A stretch of 64,000 nucleotides of DNA. Source: Pedobacter mendelii (GTDB lineage Bacteria; Bacteroidota; Bacteroidia; Sphingobacteriales; Sphingobacteriaceae). Shown here in pieces: positions 8,857 through 18,056 of this stretch. The notes beneath the pieces are model-generated. The model worked only from the letters and a program-made list of their open reading frames with translations. It did not search any database and was not told the origin of the DNA. The position numbers and the translations under genes are program-made. Location: the NCBI RefSeq assembly GCF_014635725.1, contig NZ_BMDJ01000001.1, positions 620,001 to 684,000 on the forward strand, read 5' to 3'. Within the stretch, counting starts at the first letter, position 1, and each line of letters begins with the position of its first letter.

Positions 8857-10137
8857 TCAATACTTGTATTTTTCTTTCCAGTTTTGCCTAAGTTTTTCTC
8901 TCAGCTTTTCTTCTGCCGGATTTTTCCCAGGGTCGTAAAGCTTAGTGCCGCTCAATTCGTCAGGAAAATATTCTTGCGCCTCAAAATTGCCTTCATAACC
9001 ATGCGAATATTTGTAATCCTTACCATAACCTATATTCTTCATTAGCTTAGTTGGCGCATTTCGAATGTGTAATGGAACAGGTAAATTACCCGTTTGCTTA
9101 ACCAAAGCTTGTGCCTGATTAATGGCCTCGTAAGATGCATTACTTTTTGGCGAACTGGCTAAATAAGTTACGCATTGCGATAAAATAATCCTTGCCTCGG
9201 GATAGCCGATAACATTAACCGCAGTAAAACAATTATTGGCCAAAAGCAAGGCGTTCGGATTGGCATTTCCGATATCTTCAGATGAAAGAATCAATAATCT
9301 GCGGGCAATAAACAAAGGGTCTTCACCGCCTTCAATCATTCTGGCTAACCAATACACCGCAGCATTTGGATCGCTACCACGGATGGATTTTATAAAAGCA
9401 GAAATGATGTCGTAATGTTGCTCGCCAGCTTTATCGTAAAGCGCTAAATTTTGTTGAGCATGTGCTAAAACATTCTCATTGGTTAGTATGATATTATCTC
9501 CGCCTATCCCATTGATGGCAATTTCGAGTACATTTAAAAGTTTACGGGCGTCGCCACCACTCAATCGAATTAAAGCCTCATGTTCTTTTATGGTAATTTT
9601 CTTTTGAGATAAGAGAACATCTTTTTTTACAGCTGTTTGCAGCAAACCAGCCAATTCTTCTTCGGTTAGAGATTTTAAAATATAAACCTGGCAGCGGGAA
9701 AGTAAAGCAGAAATCACCTCGAACGATGGATTTTCTGTTGTGGCACCGATTAGCGTAACTAATCCCCGTTCTACAGCACCAAGCAAGCTATCTTGCTGCG
9801 ATTTGCTGAAACGGTGAATCTCATCAATAAACAAAATCGGCAAACCCAAAAAGCTGTCTTTCAAAGCTGCTGCCTTATCAATTACCTCACGGATATCTTT
9901 AACACCACTGTTGATTGCACTAAGGTTAAAAAACGGTCTGTCTAAAGTTTGAGAAATGATATAAGCCAAAGTGGTTTTCCCTACGCCAGGCGGCCCCCAA
10001 AAAATCATTGATGGCAGCTGACTGCTCTCAATCGCCTTGCGTAAAACAGCACCAACGCCTACCAAATGCTTTTGTCCTACATATTCATCAAGATTTTGAG
10101 GACGCATTCTTTCGGCTAACGGGGCTTGATTGAGCAT
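8857..10137 (-). CDS. rarA: replication-associated recombination protein A (RarA/MgsA)
   Basis: A clamp-loader-like AAA+ ATPase acting at stalled or damaged replication forks. Visible motifs are Walker [10 protein letters not shown], Walker [11 protein letters not shown], sensor 1 [11 protein letters not shown], and the C-terminal tetramerisation region with [18 protein letters not shown] place the start at the ATG at 10137 ([14 protein letters not shown]), giving 426 residues. The in-frame extension to 10185 adds a segment (MKSYFHGKRYFSIFTI) that is not family-like and would overlap the promoter-like TATATTTA. It is monocistronic. Confidence 0.93.
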   Translation of the reverse strand: MLNQAPLAERMRPQNLDEYVGQKHLVGVGAVLRKAIESSQLPSMIFWGPPGVGKTTLAYIISQTLDRPFFNLSAINSGVKDIREVIDKAAALKDSFLGLPILFIDEIHRFSKSQQDSLLGAVERGLVTLIGATTENPSFEVISALLSRCQVYILKSLTEEELAGLLQTAVKKDVLLSQKKITIKEHEALIRLSGGDARKLLNVLEIAINGIGGDNIILTNENVLAHAQQNLALYDKAGEQHYDIISAFIKSIRGSDPNAAVYWLARMIEGGEDPLFIARRLLILSSEDIGNANPNALLLANNCFTAVNVIGYPEARIILSQCVTYLASSPKSNASYEAINQAQALVKQTGNLPVPLHIRNAPTKLMKNIGYGKDYKYSHGYEGNFEAQEYFPDELSGTKLYDPGKNPAEEKLREKLRQNWKEKYKY

Positions 10138-10308
10138 AATGGTAAATATAGAAAAATATCTTTTGCCATGGAAATAGGATTTCAATGGGTTGTTTTAACC
10201 ACAGATTAACATGGATTTTTTTGCCAAAGAAACACAGTTATGCTAGACTTTATGTTCCCCGTAATAATCTTAAAATCCAGCAATCCTTAAATCCTAGCTT
10301 AATCCTGG

Positions 10309-11613
10309 TCAGTCTTCTATTTTCGAGTGATGCTTTGTATCCTTCATTGTGGTATATAAAATCAAGGAAATTAAAATACAGCCAGTAACATACCAGTAAA
10401 AGTAATTTTCGTGACCTATATTTTTAAACCAAAGCGCTAAATATTCTGCCGTTCCACCGAAAATGGCAACAGTTAAAGCGTAAGGCAAACCGACACCCAA
10501 TGCTCTGATTTCTGCAGGAAACAATTCTGCTTTAACAACTGCATTTATACTGGTATAGCCACTTACAATAATCAACGCAGCAATCATCAGTAGAAAAATT
10601 ATCGTTGTATTGGTTTCATTTGCTAAACCAGTTAAAATGGGTACGGTACATAAAGTTCCTAAAATACCAAAGCTAATTAATAGCGGCTTACGACCGATTT
10701 TATCTGATAATAACCCAAATAATGGCTGCATAATGGCAAAAACCAACAGTGAAACGAACGATAATGTTGTAGAGGTCTCCTTACTTAAATGAACGGTATT
10801 TACCAGAAATTTTTGCATGTAAGTGCTGAAGGTATAAAATGCAATTGTTCCACCCAAGGTTAAACCAACCACAGTAAAAACCTCTTTCGGATATTTCATC
10901 AACACAGAAACTCCACCTTTCTTGTCTTCTTTGTTTTTCTTAAATGCGGAAGTTTCATCAATATGTCTTCTTAAATATAAGGCTATAAACGATAGAATGG
11001 TACCAATAAAGAAAGGGATTCTCCATCCCCAGGCATGTAATTCGGCTGGTGTCAGCAACCAGTTTTGCAAAATTAATTGAATGCCCAAAGCCAGTAATTG
11101 TCCGCCGATTAAGGTTACATACTGAAAACTTGAATAAAAGCCTCGATGCTTTTTGGTTGCCATTTCACTTAAATATGTTGCCGAAGTTCCATATTCGCCA
11201 CCCGTGCTTAAGCCTTGAATTAATCTGGCAAAAACCAACAGTAAAGGCGCGAAAATCCCGATTTGTTTATAGCCTGGTGTTAAGCCAATAATTAAAGAAC
11301 CAATTGCCATAATGAATACCGAAAGCCCCATGGATTTTTTCCTTCCTTTTTTATCGGCGATGCTGCCAAACAGCCAGCCACCAATTGGCCGCATTAAAAA
11401 ACCCACAGCAAATATTCCGGCTGTATTTAAAAGCTGTGCGGTTGGATTGCTATTCGGAAAAAATACAGGTGAAAAATATAAAGCAAAAGCCGAGTAGGTG
11501 TACCAATCGTACCATTCTACCAAGTTACCAACCGAACCACCGAAAATAGATTTTAATCGATATTTAACGTCGTCGATTTCCTTTGGCGTAAAATCATTTT
11601 CAGTTGGATGCAT
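10309..11613 (-). CDS. MFS transporter, metabolite:H+ symporter (MHS) type
   Basis: A 434-residue major facilitator with 12 predicted membrane helices. It has the MHS-type N terminus (GGSVGNLVEWYDWYTYSAFA) and the loop motif ADKKGRKKSM between helices 2 and 3, repeated in weaker form as LSDKIGRKPL in the second half. Relatives include E. coli KgtP and ProP and various dicarboxylate or aromatic acid transporters. The exact substrate cannot be fixed. Proton-coupled uptake of an organic acid or compatible solute is the likely role. No catabolic genes sit beside it. Confidence 0.88.
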   Translation of the reverse strand: MHPTENDFTPKEIDDVKYRLKSIFGGSVGNLVEWYDWYTYSAFALYFSPVFFPNSNPTAQLLNTAGIFAVGFLMRPIGGWLFGSIADKKGRKKSMGLSVFIMAIGSLIIGLTPGYKQIGIFAPLLLVFARLIQGLSTGGEYGTSATYLSEMATKKHRGFYSSFQYVTLIGGQLLALGIQLILQNWLLTPAELHAWGWRIPFFIGTILSFIALYLRRHIDETSAFKKNKEDKKGGVSVLMKYPKEVFTVVGLTLGGTIAFYTFSTYMQKFLVNTVHLSKETSTTLSFVSLLVFAIMQPLFGLLSDKIGRKPLLISFGILGTLCTVPILTGLANETNTTIIFLLMIAALIIVSGYTSINAVVKAELFPAEIRALGVGLPYALTVAIFGGTAEYLALWFKNIGHENYFYWYVTGCILISLILYTTMKDTKHHSKIED

Positions 11614-11746
11614 GGTTTGGTCTTAATTTCTAATATGAATTTAAACACAATTGTGTTCTCATTGTTTATTGATCTAAATTAGGTAATATCAGAATAGATT
11701 ACTGAAAAATATCATTGCTAAAGTATCGAAGTTTAATTGTTAAAAC

Positions 11747-12478
11747 ATGAAAGATAACTTTTCCACCCAGTCTGCTGAGTACGCCATTTACCGACCAACT
11801 TATCCTCAAGAATTGTATGATTATCTATTAAATCTAATCGATAATAAAGATGCGGCCTGGGACTGTGCCACCGGCAATGGACAAGTTGCAAGAGTTTTGG
11901 CACAACATTTCCAATCAGTTTATGCTACGGATATTAGTGAGAAACAACTGAGTCAGGCTTTAAAAATGCCAAATATTTTGTACGATGTAGCACCTGCTGA
12001 AAAGATAAATGTTCCGGATGGCAGTTTTGATTTGATAACCGTTGCACAAGCCATCCACTGGTTTAATTTTGAAGATTTTTACAGTGAAGTAAAACGAACT
12101 TTAAAGCCTGATGGCGTTCTGGCTGTAATTGGTTATGGCTTGATGTTTATTGATAAGAAAGTAGATAAAGCTGTTCACAAACTTTACGAAGATATTCTTG
12201 GAAAATATTGGGATAGCGAACGCAGGTACATTGAAGAAGGCTATAAAACAATTCCATTTCCCTTTGATGAAATTGTTGCGCCACACTTTCAAATTAAAAC
12301 GACCTGGAATTTTAACCAGATGATTGGTTATCTAAATACCTGGTCATCCTTACAACACTACAAAAAAGCCAACGACAGAAATCCATTAGAATATATGTTT
12401 ACCGAGTTGAAAGAGGCATGGGGAAATGATGCAGAGAAAGATGTACATTTCCTGATTTTGTTAAGGATTGGGCGTTAG
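11747..12478 (+). CDS. class I SAM-dependent methyltransferase
   Basis: A 243-residue cytoplasmic methyltransferase. Motif I is DCATGNGQVARVL (near residue 38), the acidic end of beta-2 is YATDISEKQL, and motif post-I includes FDLITVAQAIHWF. This last pattern, with HWF, is typical of the trans-aconitate-methyltransferase-like group in the Methyltransf_11 family. The length is normal. The acceptor substrate is unknown. It is monocistronic and followed by a repeat-rich spacer. Confidence 0.87.
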   Translation: MKDNFSTQSAEYAIYRPTYPQELYDYLLNLIDNKDAAWDCATGNGQVARVLAQHFQSVYATDISEKQLSQALKMPNILYDVAPAEKINVPDGSFDLITVAQAIHWFNFEDFYSEVKRTLKPDGVLAVIGYGLMFIDKKVDKAVHKLYEDILGKYWDSERRYIEEGYKTIPFPFDEIVAPHFQIKTTWNFNQMIGYLNTWSSLQHYKKANDRNPLEYMFTELKEAWGNDAEKDVHFLILLRIGR

Positions 12479-12604
12479 GATTTAACGACAAAGAAATGAA
12501 GAAAAGCTTAAGGTTGGGTATTTAATTCTACCACAGAGCACACAAAGTTTAAGGCTAGCGTTTGTTCGAGGGAAAAAGAAAAACATTTAATTCTCTATTT
12601 TCCT

Positions 12605-12890
12605 CTGTGAAAACCTAAGTGCACTCTGTGGTTAAAAATTGAAAACCTAAATGAAGGCTCTAATCATTGCGCAGATTGAAGAAAAATATTTCAAATCCTC
12701 GCTTCGGAAAGTCTAAATCCTCAATTTACTCTGTGAAAGCCTCGGTGCGCTCTGTGGTTAAAAATTGAAAACCTAAATGAAGGCTCTAATCATTGCGCAG
12801 ATTGAAGAAAAATATTTCAAATCCTCGCTTCGGAAAGTCTAAATCCTCAATTTACTCTGTGAAAGCCTAAGTGCACTCTGTGGTTAAAAA
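12605..12890. repeat. tandem repeat, 126-bp unit, about 2.25 copies
   Basis: The unit starts at CTGTGAAA at 12605, 12731 and 12857, exactly 126 bp apart. Copies one and two differ at about four positions in the first 20 bases and are otherwise identical as read. The third copy stops inside the end of hisS. Each unit contains CTCTGTGGTTAAAAA, and an inverted relative (ACCACAGAGCACAC) lies upstream at 12532. The spacer 12479-12898 has no supported gene. Confidence 0.9.
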
Positions 12891-12898
12891 TGGAAGCC

Positions 12899-14431
12899 TT
12901 ACTTCAGCAAATCCAAAATACCTAATACGGCTAGCTTTTTCTGTTCACCGCTTTTCATATCCTTTATCGTTAACTCCCCACTTGCAATTTCATCACCACC
13001 TATTAAAACTACATAAGGGATGTTCTTCGCATCGGCATACGCCATTTGTTTTTTCAACTTTGCTGATGATGGATATAATTCAGCAGAGATTCCTGCATTT
13101 CTAAATTGTTGTAAAATGGGTAAAGCATATTTTTCGGCTTCTGCATCGAAATTACTGATTAAAACTTTCGTTCCAACTTCTGCCGATGCAGGGAAAAGAT
13201 TTAACTCTTCTAACACATCGTAAATTCTGTCGGCACCAAATGAAACCCCAACGCCGGTTAAACCTTTTAAACCAAACATTCCGGTTAAATCATCGTAACG
13301 ACCACCACCACCGATACTTCCCATTGCAACTTCGTTGGTTTTAACCTCGAAAATACAACCCGTATAATAATTTAAACCGCGAGCTAAAGTGATGTCTAAT
13401 TCCAGTTTTGCGGTTAATGGCAAACCGTAAGAGATTAAGCTTTCTACATATTCAAAAACCTGTTCAATTTCTGCTACACCTTTCAAACCCGTTTCAGAAG
13501 CTGCTAACACGTCTTTTAAGCTACCTAATTTTTCTTCGTTAGTCCCTTCCAATAAAATAACCGGACGAAGTTTTTCCAAATCGTCTTCTGTAAAACCACG
13601 CTCTAACAATTCTTTACTAACGCCATCCAAACCAATTTTATCTAGTTTATCTATGGCAACCGTCATGTCGATTATCAAATCAGGCTTACCTATAATCTCA
13701 GCGATGCCTGATAGAATTTTTCTATTATTAATTTTAACGGTAAAATCTTTTAAGCCTAATTTAGCTAAGGCCTCATTGTAAATGAGGATAAATTCAGCCT
13801 CATTCAATAAACTTTCAGAACCTACCACATCCACATCGCATTGATAAAATTCACGGTATCTGCCTTTTTGCGGTCTGTCAGCTCGCCAAACAGGTTGAAC
13901 CTGAAAACGTTTAAATGGTAAAGTGATTTCATGCTGGTGCATCACTACGTAACGAGCAAAAGGAACTGTTAAATCGTAACGAAGGGCTTTTTCGGAGATA
14001 TCTGTAAGAACAGTTTTACTGACATTTTTATAAAGAGATATTGCTTGTTGTAGTTTAGCATACTCTTCATTATTTCCGAATACCACAGAGGCATTGCCAC
14101 CTATCACTATTTTATCAGGATTAGAGTCATCATTTTCAGCAAGGTATCCCTCTGCTTCTTCAAATTGTTTTTTAAGATGACTAACTTTATCTAAAACTTT
14201 TTGGCTCAAATATTCTCCACTATTCAAAATTTTAAAAATCAATTTATCACCCTCATCCCCATATTTTCCGGTTAAGGTAGAAAGGTTTTCAAAACTAGGT
14301 GTTTGAATTTCTGCGTAACCATATTTTTTGAAAACCGTTTTAATGGTGTCGTAAATAAAGTTGCGTTTTACCATTTCAACAGGCGTAAAATCGCGTGTAC
14401 CTTTTGCTAATGAGGGTTTAATAACTGACAT
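12899..14431 (-). CDS. hisS: histidyl-tRNA synthetase
   Basis: A class II aminoacyl-tRNA synthetase charging tRNA-His. The protein is about 510 residues, longer than the roughly 420-450 of E. coli-type HisRS, with an insertion after motif 1 (near residues 75-120). Visible are motif 2 (PVWRADRPQKGRYREFYQCD), the HisA motif LARGLNYYTG, motif 3 with GGGRYDDL, and the C-terminal anticodon-binding domain. The start is the ATG at 14431 (MSVIKPSLAKGTRDF); the TTG at 14440 lies inside the -7 element. It is monocistronic. Confidence 0.95.
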   Translation of the reverse strand: MSVIKPSLAKGTRDFTPVEMVKRNFIYDTIKTVFKKYGYAEIQTPSFENLSTLTGKYGDEGDKLIFKILNSGEYLSQKVLDKVSHLKKQFEEAEGYLAENDDSNPDKIVIGGNASVVFGNNEEYAKLQQAISLYKNVSKTVLTDISEKALRYDLTVPFARYVVMHQHEITLPFKRFQVQPVWRADRPQKGRYREFYQCDVDVVGSESLLNEAEFILIYNEALAKLGLKDFTVKINNRKILSGIAEIIGKPDLIIDMTVAIDKLDKIGLDGVSKELLERGFTEDDLEKLRPVILLEGTNEEKLGSLKDVLAASETGLKGVAEIEQVFEYVESLISYGLPLTAKLELDITLARGLNYYTGCIFEVKTNEVAMGSIGGGGRYDDLTGMFGLKGLTGVGVSFGADRIYDVLEELNLFPASAEVGTKVLISNFDAEAEKYALPILQQFRNAGISAELYPSSAKLKKQMAYADAKNIPYVVLIGGDEIASGELTIKDMKSGEQKKLAVLGILDLLK

Positions 14432-14437
14432 AGCCAG

Positions 14438-14445
14438 CAAAAGTA
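14438..14445 (-). promoter_or_regulatory. -7 element of the hisS promoter
   Basis: TACTTTTG on the minus strand lies 6 nt upstream of the hisS ATG, giving a leader of only a few bases. It overlaps the alternative TTG start and so rules that start out. Confidence 0.65.
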
Positions 14446-14540
14446 CAAAAAGGTTTATTAACCACGGAGGGCACAGAGAATTTCACAGAGAATTGTTGAG
14501 GTTTCATTCTCTTAGAGAATAGCCGATTAAGAGGGCAGCA

Positions 14541-14605
14541 TCAATTCCTTGCCGTTGGTTTCAACCAACGGAATTTAAAATTAACATTAAGGGCTTTAGC
14601 CAAAA
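14541..14605. repeat. dispersed hairpin repeat, copy 1
   Basis: The element is a palindrome (CCGTTGGTTTCAACCAACGG at 14552-14571), an AT-rich spacer of about 20 bp, and then GGGCTTTAGCCAAAA. The same plan is found at 61631-61688. It is non-coding. Confidence 0.7.
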
Positions 14606-14678
14606 TTTGCATCAAACAAATTTTATTACCTGCTGTTTCTTAGCCACATAAACCCGATGGCAGCGGAAATACTTTTGC

Positions 14679-14727
14679 AAACCTTATAGGTTTAATAGCG
14701 CAATGTAAAATAAAACCTATAAGGTTT
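14679..14727. repeat. perfect 15-bp inverted repeat
   Basis: AAACCTTATAGGTTT at 14679-14693 and its exact complement at 14713-14727 are separated by 19 nt. It lies in the 479-bp hisS-fumC spacer, which has no supported gene. It may be a dispersed repeat or a transcript-end hairpin. Confidence 0.75.
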
Positions 14728-14859
14728 AAGGAAAAGATTGCAGCGAATCAGCGGGACCGAACCCAAGCTAAAAACCACTTCAATACCTTTCCAAAATAAA
14801 AACTTAGCATATCTAAAAAATCTTCAAATCATACCTTGGTAAATATCTAAGATAATACC

Positions 14860-14888
14860 TTGCTTTATAGGCAAAAAACTTAAATTTG
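14860..14888 (+). promoter_or_regulatory. fumC promoter
   Basis: A TTG (14860-14862) lies 18 bp upstream of TAAATTTG (14881-14888), matching the -33/-7 pattern of the Bacteroidota primary sigma factor. It is 22 bp before the fumC ATG. Confidence 0.6.
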
Positions 14889-14910
14889 CGACAACAAAAA
14901 TCAAAATATA

Positions 14911-16308
14911 ATGAGTTTCAGAATAGAACACGATACCATGGGCGAGGTTCAAGTGCCTGCCGATAAATACTGGGGTGCACAAACCGAACGCTCACGCAAT
15001 AATTTTAAAATCGGACCAGAAGGTTCTATGCCTAAAGAAATTATTCATGCTTTTGGCTATTTGAAAAAAGCAGCAGCTTTGGCTAATACTGAACTTGGTG
15101 TACTTTCTGCAGATAAGGCAGAACTGATTGCTAAAGCTTGCGATGAGATTATTGCAGGTCAGTTAGATGACCAGTTTCCACTAGTGATTTGGCAAACCGG
15201 TTCTGGTACACAAAGTAACATGAACGGAAACGAAGTAATTGCAAACCGTGCCCACGTAATAAATGGCGGTGCATTGGCTGATGATAAAAAAGTACTTCAC
15301 CCGAATGATGACGTGAATAAATCGCAATCATCTAACGATACATACCCAACTGCAATGCACATTGCAGCATACAAATTAACAGTAGAAAATACCATTCCTG
15401 GTTTGGAGAAATTGCGAAATGCTTTGGCTTCAAAAGTTGAAGAGTTTAGTTCGATTGTTAAAACTGGTCGTACGCATTTTATGGATGCAACGCCGTTAAC
15501 CTTAGGACAAGAATTTTCGGGTTACGTACAACAAATTGATAATAGCATTAGAGCGATTAAAAATGCTTTAGTTATGGTTGCTGAGTTGGCTTTAGGCGGA
15601 ACGGCAGTTGGAACGGGCTTAAATACACCAAAAGGTTATGATGTTTTAGTGGCACAAAAAATTGCTGAGTTAACTGGTTTACCTTTTGTAACGGCGCCAA
15701 ATAAATTTGAGGCTTTGGCTGCTCATGATGCAATGGTTGAACTCTCTGGCGCTTTAAAACGTACTGCAGTTGCCTTGATGAAAGTAGCAAATGATGTACG
15801 TATGTTAAGTTCTGGTCCGCGTTGTGGCATTGGCGAAATCGTAATCCCTGATAACGAACCAGGTTCTTCAATTATGCCGGGAAAAGTTAACCCAACTCAG
15901 CCAGAAGCTTTAACCATGGTTTGTGCACAAGTTATGGGTAACGACGTTGCAGTTTCAATTGGCGGCATGTCTGGCCATTTTGAATTGAATGTTTTCAAGC
16001 CATTAATTGCTGCAAACGTATTGCAATCAGCTCGTTTAATTGGCGATGCATGCGTTTCTTTCACCGAAAAATGTGCAGAAGGCATCACTGCCAACTTACC
16101 AGAAATTGAGAAACATTTACAAAACTCATTGATGTTGGTTACAGCATTAAACCCCCATGTGGGTTATGAAAACGCCGCTAAAATTGCAAAAAAAGCACAT
16201 AAAGAGAATAAAACTTTAAAAGCAGCAGCGGTAGAGCTGGGCTTATTAACGAACGAACAATTTGATGAATGGGTTCGTCCGGAAGATATGGTTGGAAGTT
16301 TGAAATAA
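14911..16308 (+). CDS. fumC: class II fumarate hydratase
   Basis: It catalyses reversible hydration of fumarate to L-malate in the TCA cycle, in the cytoplasm as a homotetramer. The 465-residue length matches FumC. Seen are [10 protein letters not shown], the THFMDATPL region, and the fumarase/aspartase signature [13 protein letters not shown], whose loop carries the catalytic Ser. The iron-sulfur class I fumarase is unrelated, so this is the oxygen-stable type. It is monocistronic with its own promoter. Confidence 0.97.
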   Translation: MSFRIEHDTMGEVQVPADKYWGAQTERSRNNFKIGPEGSMPKEIIHAFGYLKKAAALANTELGVLSADKAELIAKACDEIIAGQLDDQFPLVIWQTGSGTQSNMNGNEVIANRAHVINGGALADDKKVLHPNDDVNKSQSSNDTYPTAMHIAAYKLTVENTIPGLEKLRNALASKVEEFSSIVKTGRTHFMDATPLTLGQEFSGYVQQIDNSIRAIKNALVMVAELALGGTAVGTGLNTPKGYDVLVAQKIAELTGLPFVTAPNKFEALAAHDAMVELSGALKRTAVALMKVANDVRMLSSGPRCGIGEIVIPDNEPGSSIMPGKVNPTQPEALTMVCAQVMGNDVAVSIGGMSGHFELNVFKPLIAANVLQSARLIGDACVSFTEKCAEGITANLPEIEKHLQNSLMLVTALNPHVGYENAAKIAKKAHKENKTLKAAAVELGLLTNEQFDEWVRPEDMVGSLK

Positions 16309-16373
16309 TAGCCACACCTATCGGAGGAATACCTTTCTAAGCTGATAGGAAAAGTCGCTTTAGAGATTTTATG

Positions 16374-16415
16374 AAAGCAGGGCTATTCGTTCTTCGGCTC
16401 CGATAGCCCCGCTTT
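16374..16415. repeat. imperfect hairpin repeat in the fumC downstream spacer
   Basis: AAAGCAGGGCTAT (16374-16386) pairs with ATAGCCCCGCTTT (16403-16415) with one mismatch. A T-rich tract follows. It could terminate fumC transcripts, or be one copy of a dispersed repeat. Confidence 0.55.
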
Positions 16416-16442
16416 TTGCTTCAAGTTTTTTCAACTTCTGTT

Positions 16443-16498
16443 ATGCTGAGGCACAAGTCATCTGTTTCATCGGTTGCAGATGCTTCGTGCCTCAGCAT
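16443..16498. repeat. long hairpin, ATGCTGAGGCAC arms
   Basis: The outer arms ATGCTGAGGCAC (16443-16454) and GTGCCTCAGCAT (16487-16498) are perfect complements, and an inner CATCTG/CAGATG pair extends the stem to about 22 bp with a few mismatches. It is non-coding and resembles a dispersed intergenic repeat of Sphingobacteriaceae (from memory). Confidence 0.75.
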
Positions 16499-16592
16499 GA
16501 ATTATTTAAAGTTAGTGCAATAAAAAGCTTTACGCTGCAATCGGGTTTATTTAACTCAAAACTTGCTTAAAAATTAATCGCTCTGCGAACAA

Positions 16593-17144
16593 ATGACAAT
16601 ATCAATAAATAAACTTCTTGATTTAAGAATAACCAAGCATTACTCAAGGTTAAGGTTTTTGTACATCATCCTTTTTACCTTTTCCATCTTACAGCTGGCT
16701 TGTTCCCCTCGCCCCAACATTCAAGGCAAAGGTGCAGATTTTTTACAGGGTGTTTGGAATGAAGATTCTGTTGCTTTTAGCGATAAATTAAACAATTACA
16801 CCCAACACCATTTTAAGTTTACCTGTGATTCCGTTTACATTGATTTAGTTACCCATAGCAAAGTAAATTTTTATGAAGATTCTTGCTACAACAATGGTGT
16901 TTGGAAAGAATATGCAAAAGGTGTTTACGCTATTAAAGGAGATACATTATTTGTAGGCGCAACTTTTACCCATGCAAATTATAAACAAAAGATTTCTGGC
17001 TGTTACCGCATCGGCAGATATGATAAAGGCTTCCTGATTAAGAATAAAACTTCTGATACGTTACATTTGGAAAGCCTTAGCGATAGACGAGATATTAAAT
17101 TGGCATTAAAAGAAAAAATTATCTGCGTACAAAAAGAACTATAA
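16593..17144 (+). CDS. putative lipoprotein of unknown function upstream of S1/P1 nuclease
   Basis: A 183-residue protein with a signal sequence near residues 22-37 ending at the lipobox LQLAC. The mature part carries several Cys, and segments such as GVWNEDSVAF and GVYAIKGDTLFVGATF that suggest a lipocalin-like beta sheet; this is inference. I do not recognise a family. It is 1 bp from the nuclease gene, so the two are an operon, and the lipoprotein may work with the nuclease on the cell surface. An alternative start further in would shorten the N-terminal tail before the signal. Confidence 0.65.
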   Translation: MTISINKLLDLRITKHYSRLRFLYIILFTFSILQLACSPRPNIQGKGADFLQGVWNEDSVAFSDKLNNYTQHHFKFTCDSVYIDLVTHSKVNFYEDSCYNNGVWKEYAKGVYAIKGDTLFVGATFTHANYKQKISGCYRIGRYDKGFLIKNKTSDTLHLESLSDRRDIKLALKEKIICVQKEL

Positions 17145-17145
17145 T

Positions 17146-17952
17146 ATGATATTGAAATCAATTAAAAAAAAGATAATTACAGTTGGAGTAATTGGCTTAC
17201 TAGCTTATCTACCAATACAGGCAAATGCATGGGGAATGATTGGTCATCGAGTTGTGGGTGAAATTGCCGATAGTTATTTGAAAGCCAAAACACGCAAAGC
17301 CATCCAAGGCATATTAGGATATGAAAGCCTGGCGATGTCTGCAAACTGGGGCGATTTTATAAAATCCGATTCAACTTATAACTATATGTACAACTGGCAC
17401 TTTGTAAATCTTCCGGGTGGATTAAACAAAGATGGCATTTACAGTATTTTAGAAACAGAAAAAGGAACCAATCTTTACAATAAAATCCCCGAATTAATTG
17501 CCATATTAAAAAATGGAAGCAGCACAGCTGATGAAAAAAAATTAGCATTGCGCATGTTGGTACATTTAGAAGGCGATTTATCTCAGCCGATGCATGTTGC
17601 CCACAAAGATGATTCAGGTGGAAACCGGGTTTCTGTTTTATGGTTTAACGAAAAATCTAATCTTCACCGCGTATGGGATGAGCAATTAATTGAATATCAG
17701 CAATTAAGCTATACAGAATTTGCTAAAGCAATAAACCATCCTTCGTCAGTGCAATTGTACAATTGGCAAAACACAAGTTTAAAAGATTGTATATACGAAT
17801 CATACTTAATTTGCAGCAAAATTTACGACAAAACCAAACCCGATTCTAAATTAAGTTATCGCTACAATTTTGATTGGGTTGATACTTTAAACGAACAATT
17901 ACTTAAAGGTGGTATCAGGTTAGCTAAAGTGTTAAATGATATTTACGGATAG
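17146..17952 (+). CDS. secreted S1/P1-type zinc nuclease
   Basis: A 268-residue extracytoplasmic nuclease of the phospholipase C/P1 fold. The signal peptide ends after QANA, so the mature protein begins with Trp, whose amino group is the first zinc ligand in this family. Further ligands are visible: His in WGMIGHR, Asp in NWGDFIKSD, His in NWHFVNLP, and the cluster HLEGDLSQPMHVAH. All three zinc sites can be filled. It should cleave single-stranded DNA and RNA, probably for nutrient salvage. It ends at a strong terminator. Confidence 0.93.
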   Translation: MILKSIKKKIITVGVIGLLAYLPIQANAWGMIGHRVVGEIADSYLKAKTRKAIQGILGYESLAMSANWGDFIKSDSTYNYMYNWHFVNLPGGLNKDGIYSILETEKGTNLYNKIPELIAILKNGSSTADEKKLALRMLVHLEGDLSQPMHVAHKDDSGGNRVSVLWFNEKSNLHRVWDEQLIEYQQLSYTEFAKAINHPSSVQLYNWQNTSLKDCIYESYLICSKIYDKTKPDSKLSYRYNFDWVDTLNEQLLKGGIRLAKVLNDIYG

Positions 17953-17971
17953 CTATCAGCTCAATTAATTT

Positions 17972-18001
17972 AAACGCCTCAATATTGAGGCGTTTGTTTT
18001 T
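17972..18001 (+). terminator. intrinsic terminator after the nuclease operon
   Basis: A 24-bp perfect palindrome with arms AAACGCCTCAAT/ATTGAGGCGTTT is followed by GTTTTT. It lies 19 bp downstream of the stop. Confidence 0.85.
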
Positions 18002-18056
18002 ATACATGTAGCGTTAATTAGTCTCACCACGTTTTAGGATTAAAAACCAAAACATC

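Noticed and set aside
14458-14500. ACCACGGAGGGCACAGAG stretch as a complete insertion-sequence end
   Set aside because: It matches the CACAGAG-type short repeats seen elsewhere in the window, but there is no terminal inverted repeat pair or transposase nearby.
15572-15871. 99-residue minus-strand frame opposite fumC
   Set aside because: The fumC frame is clearly coding, and the opposite frame has no supporting features.
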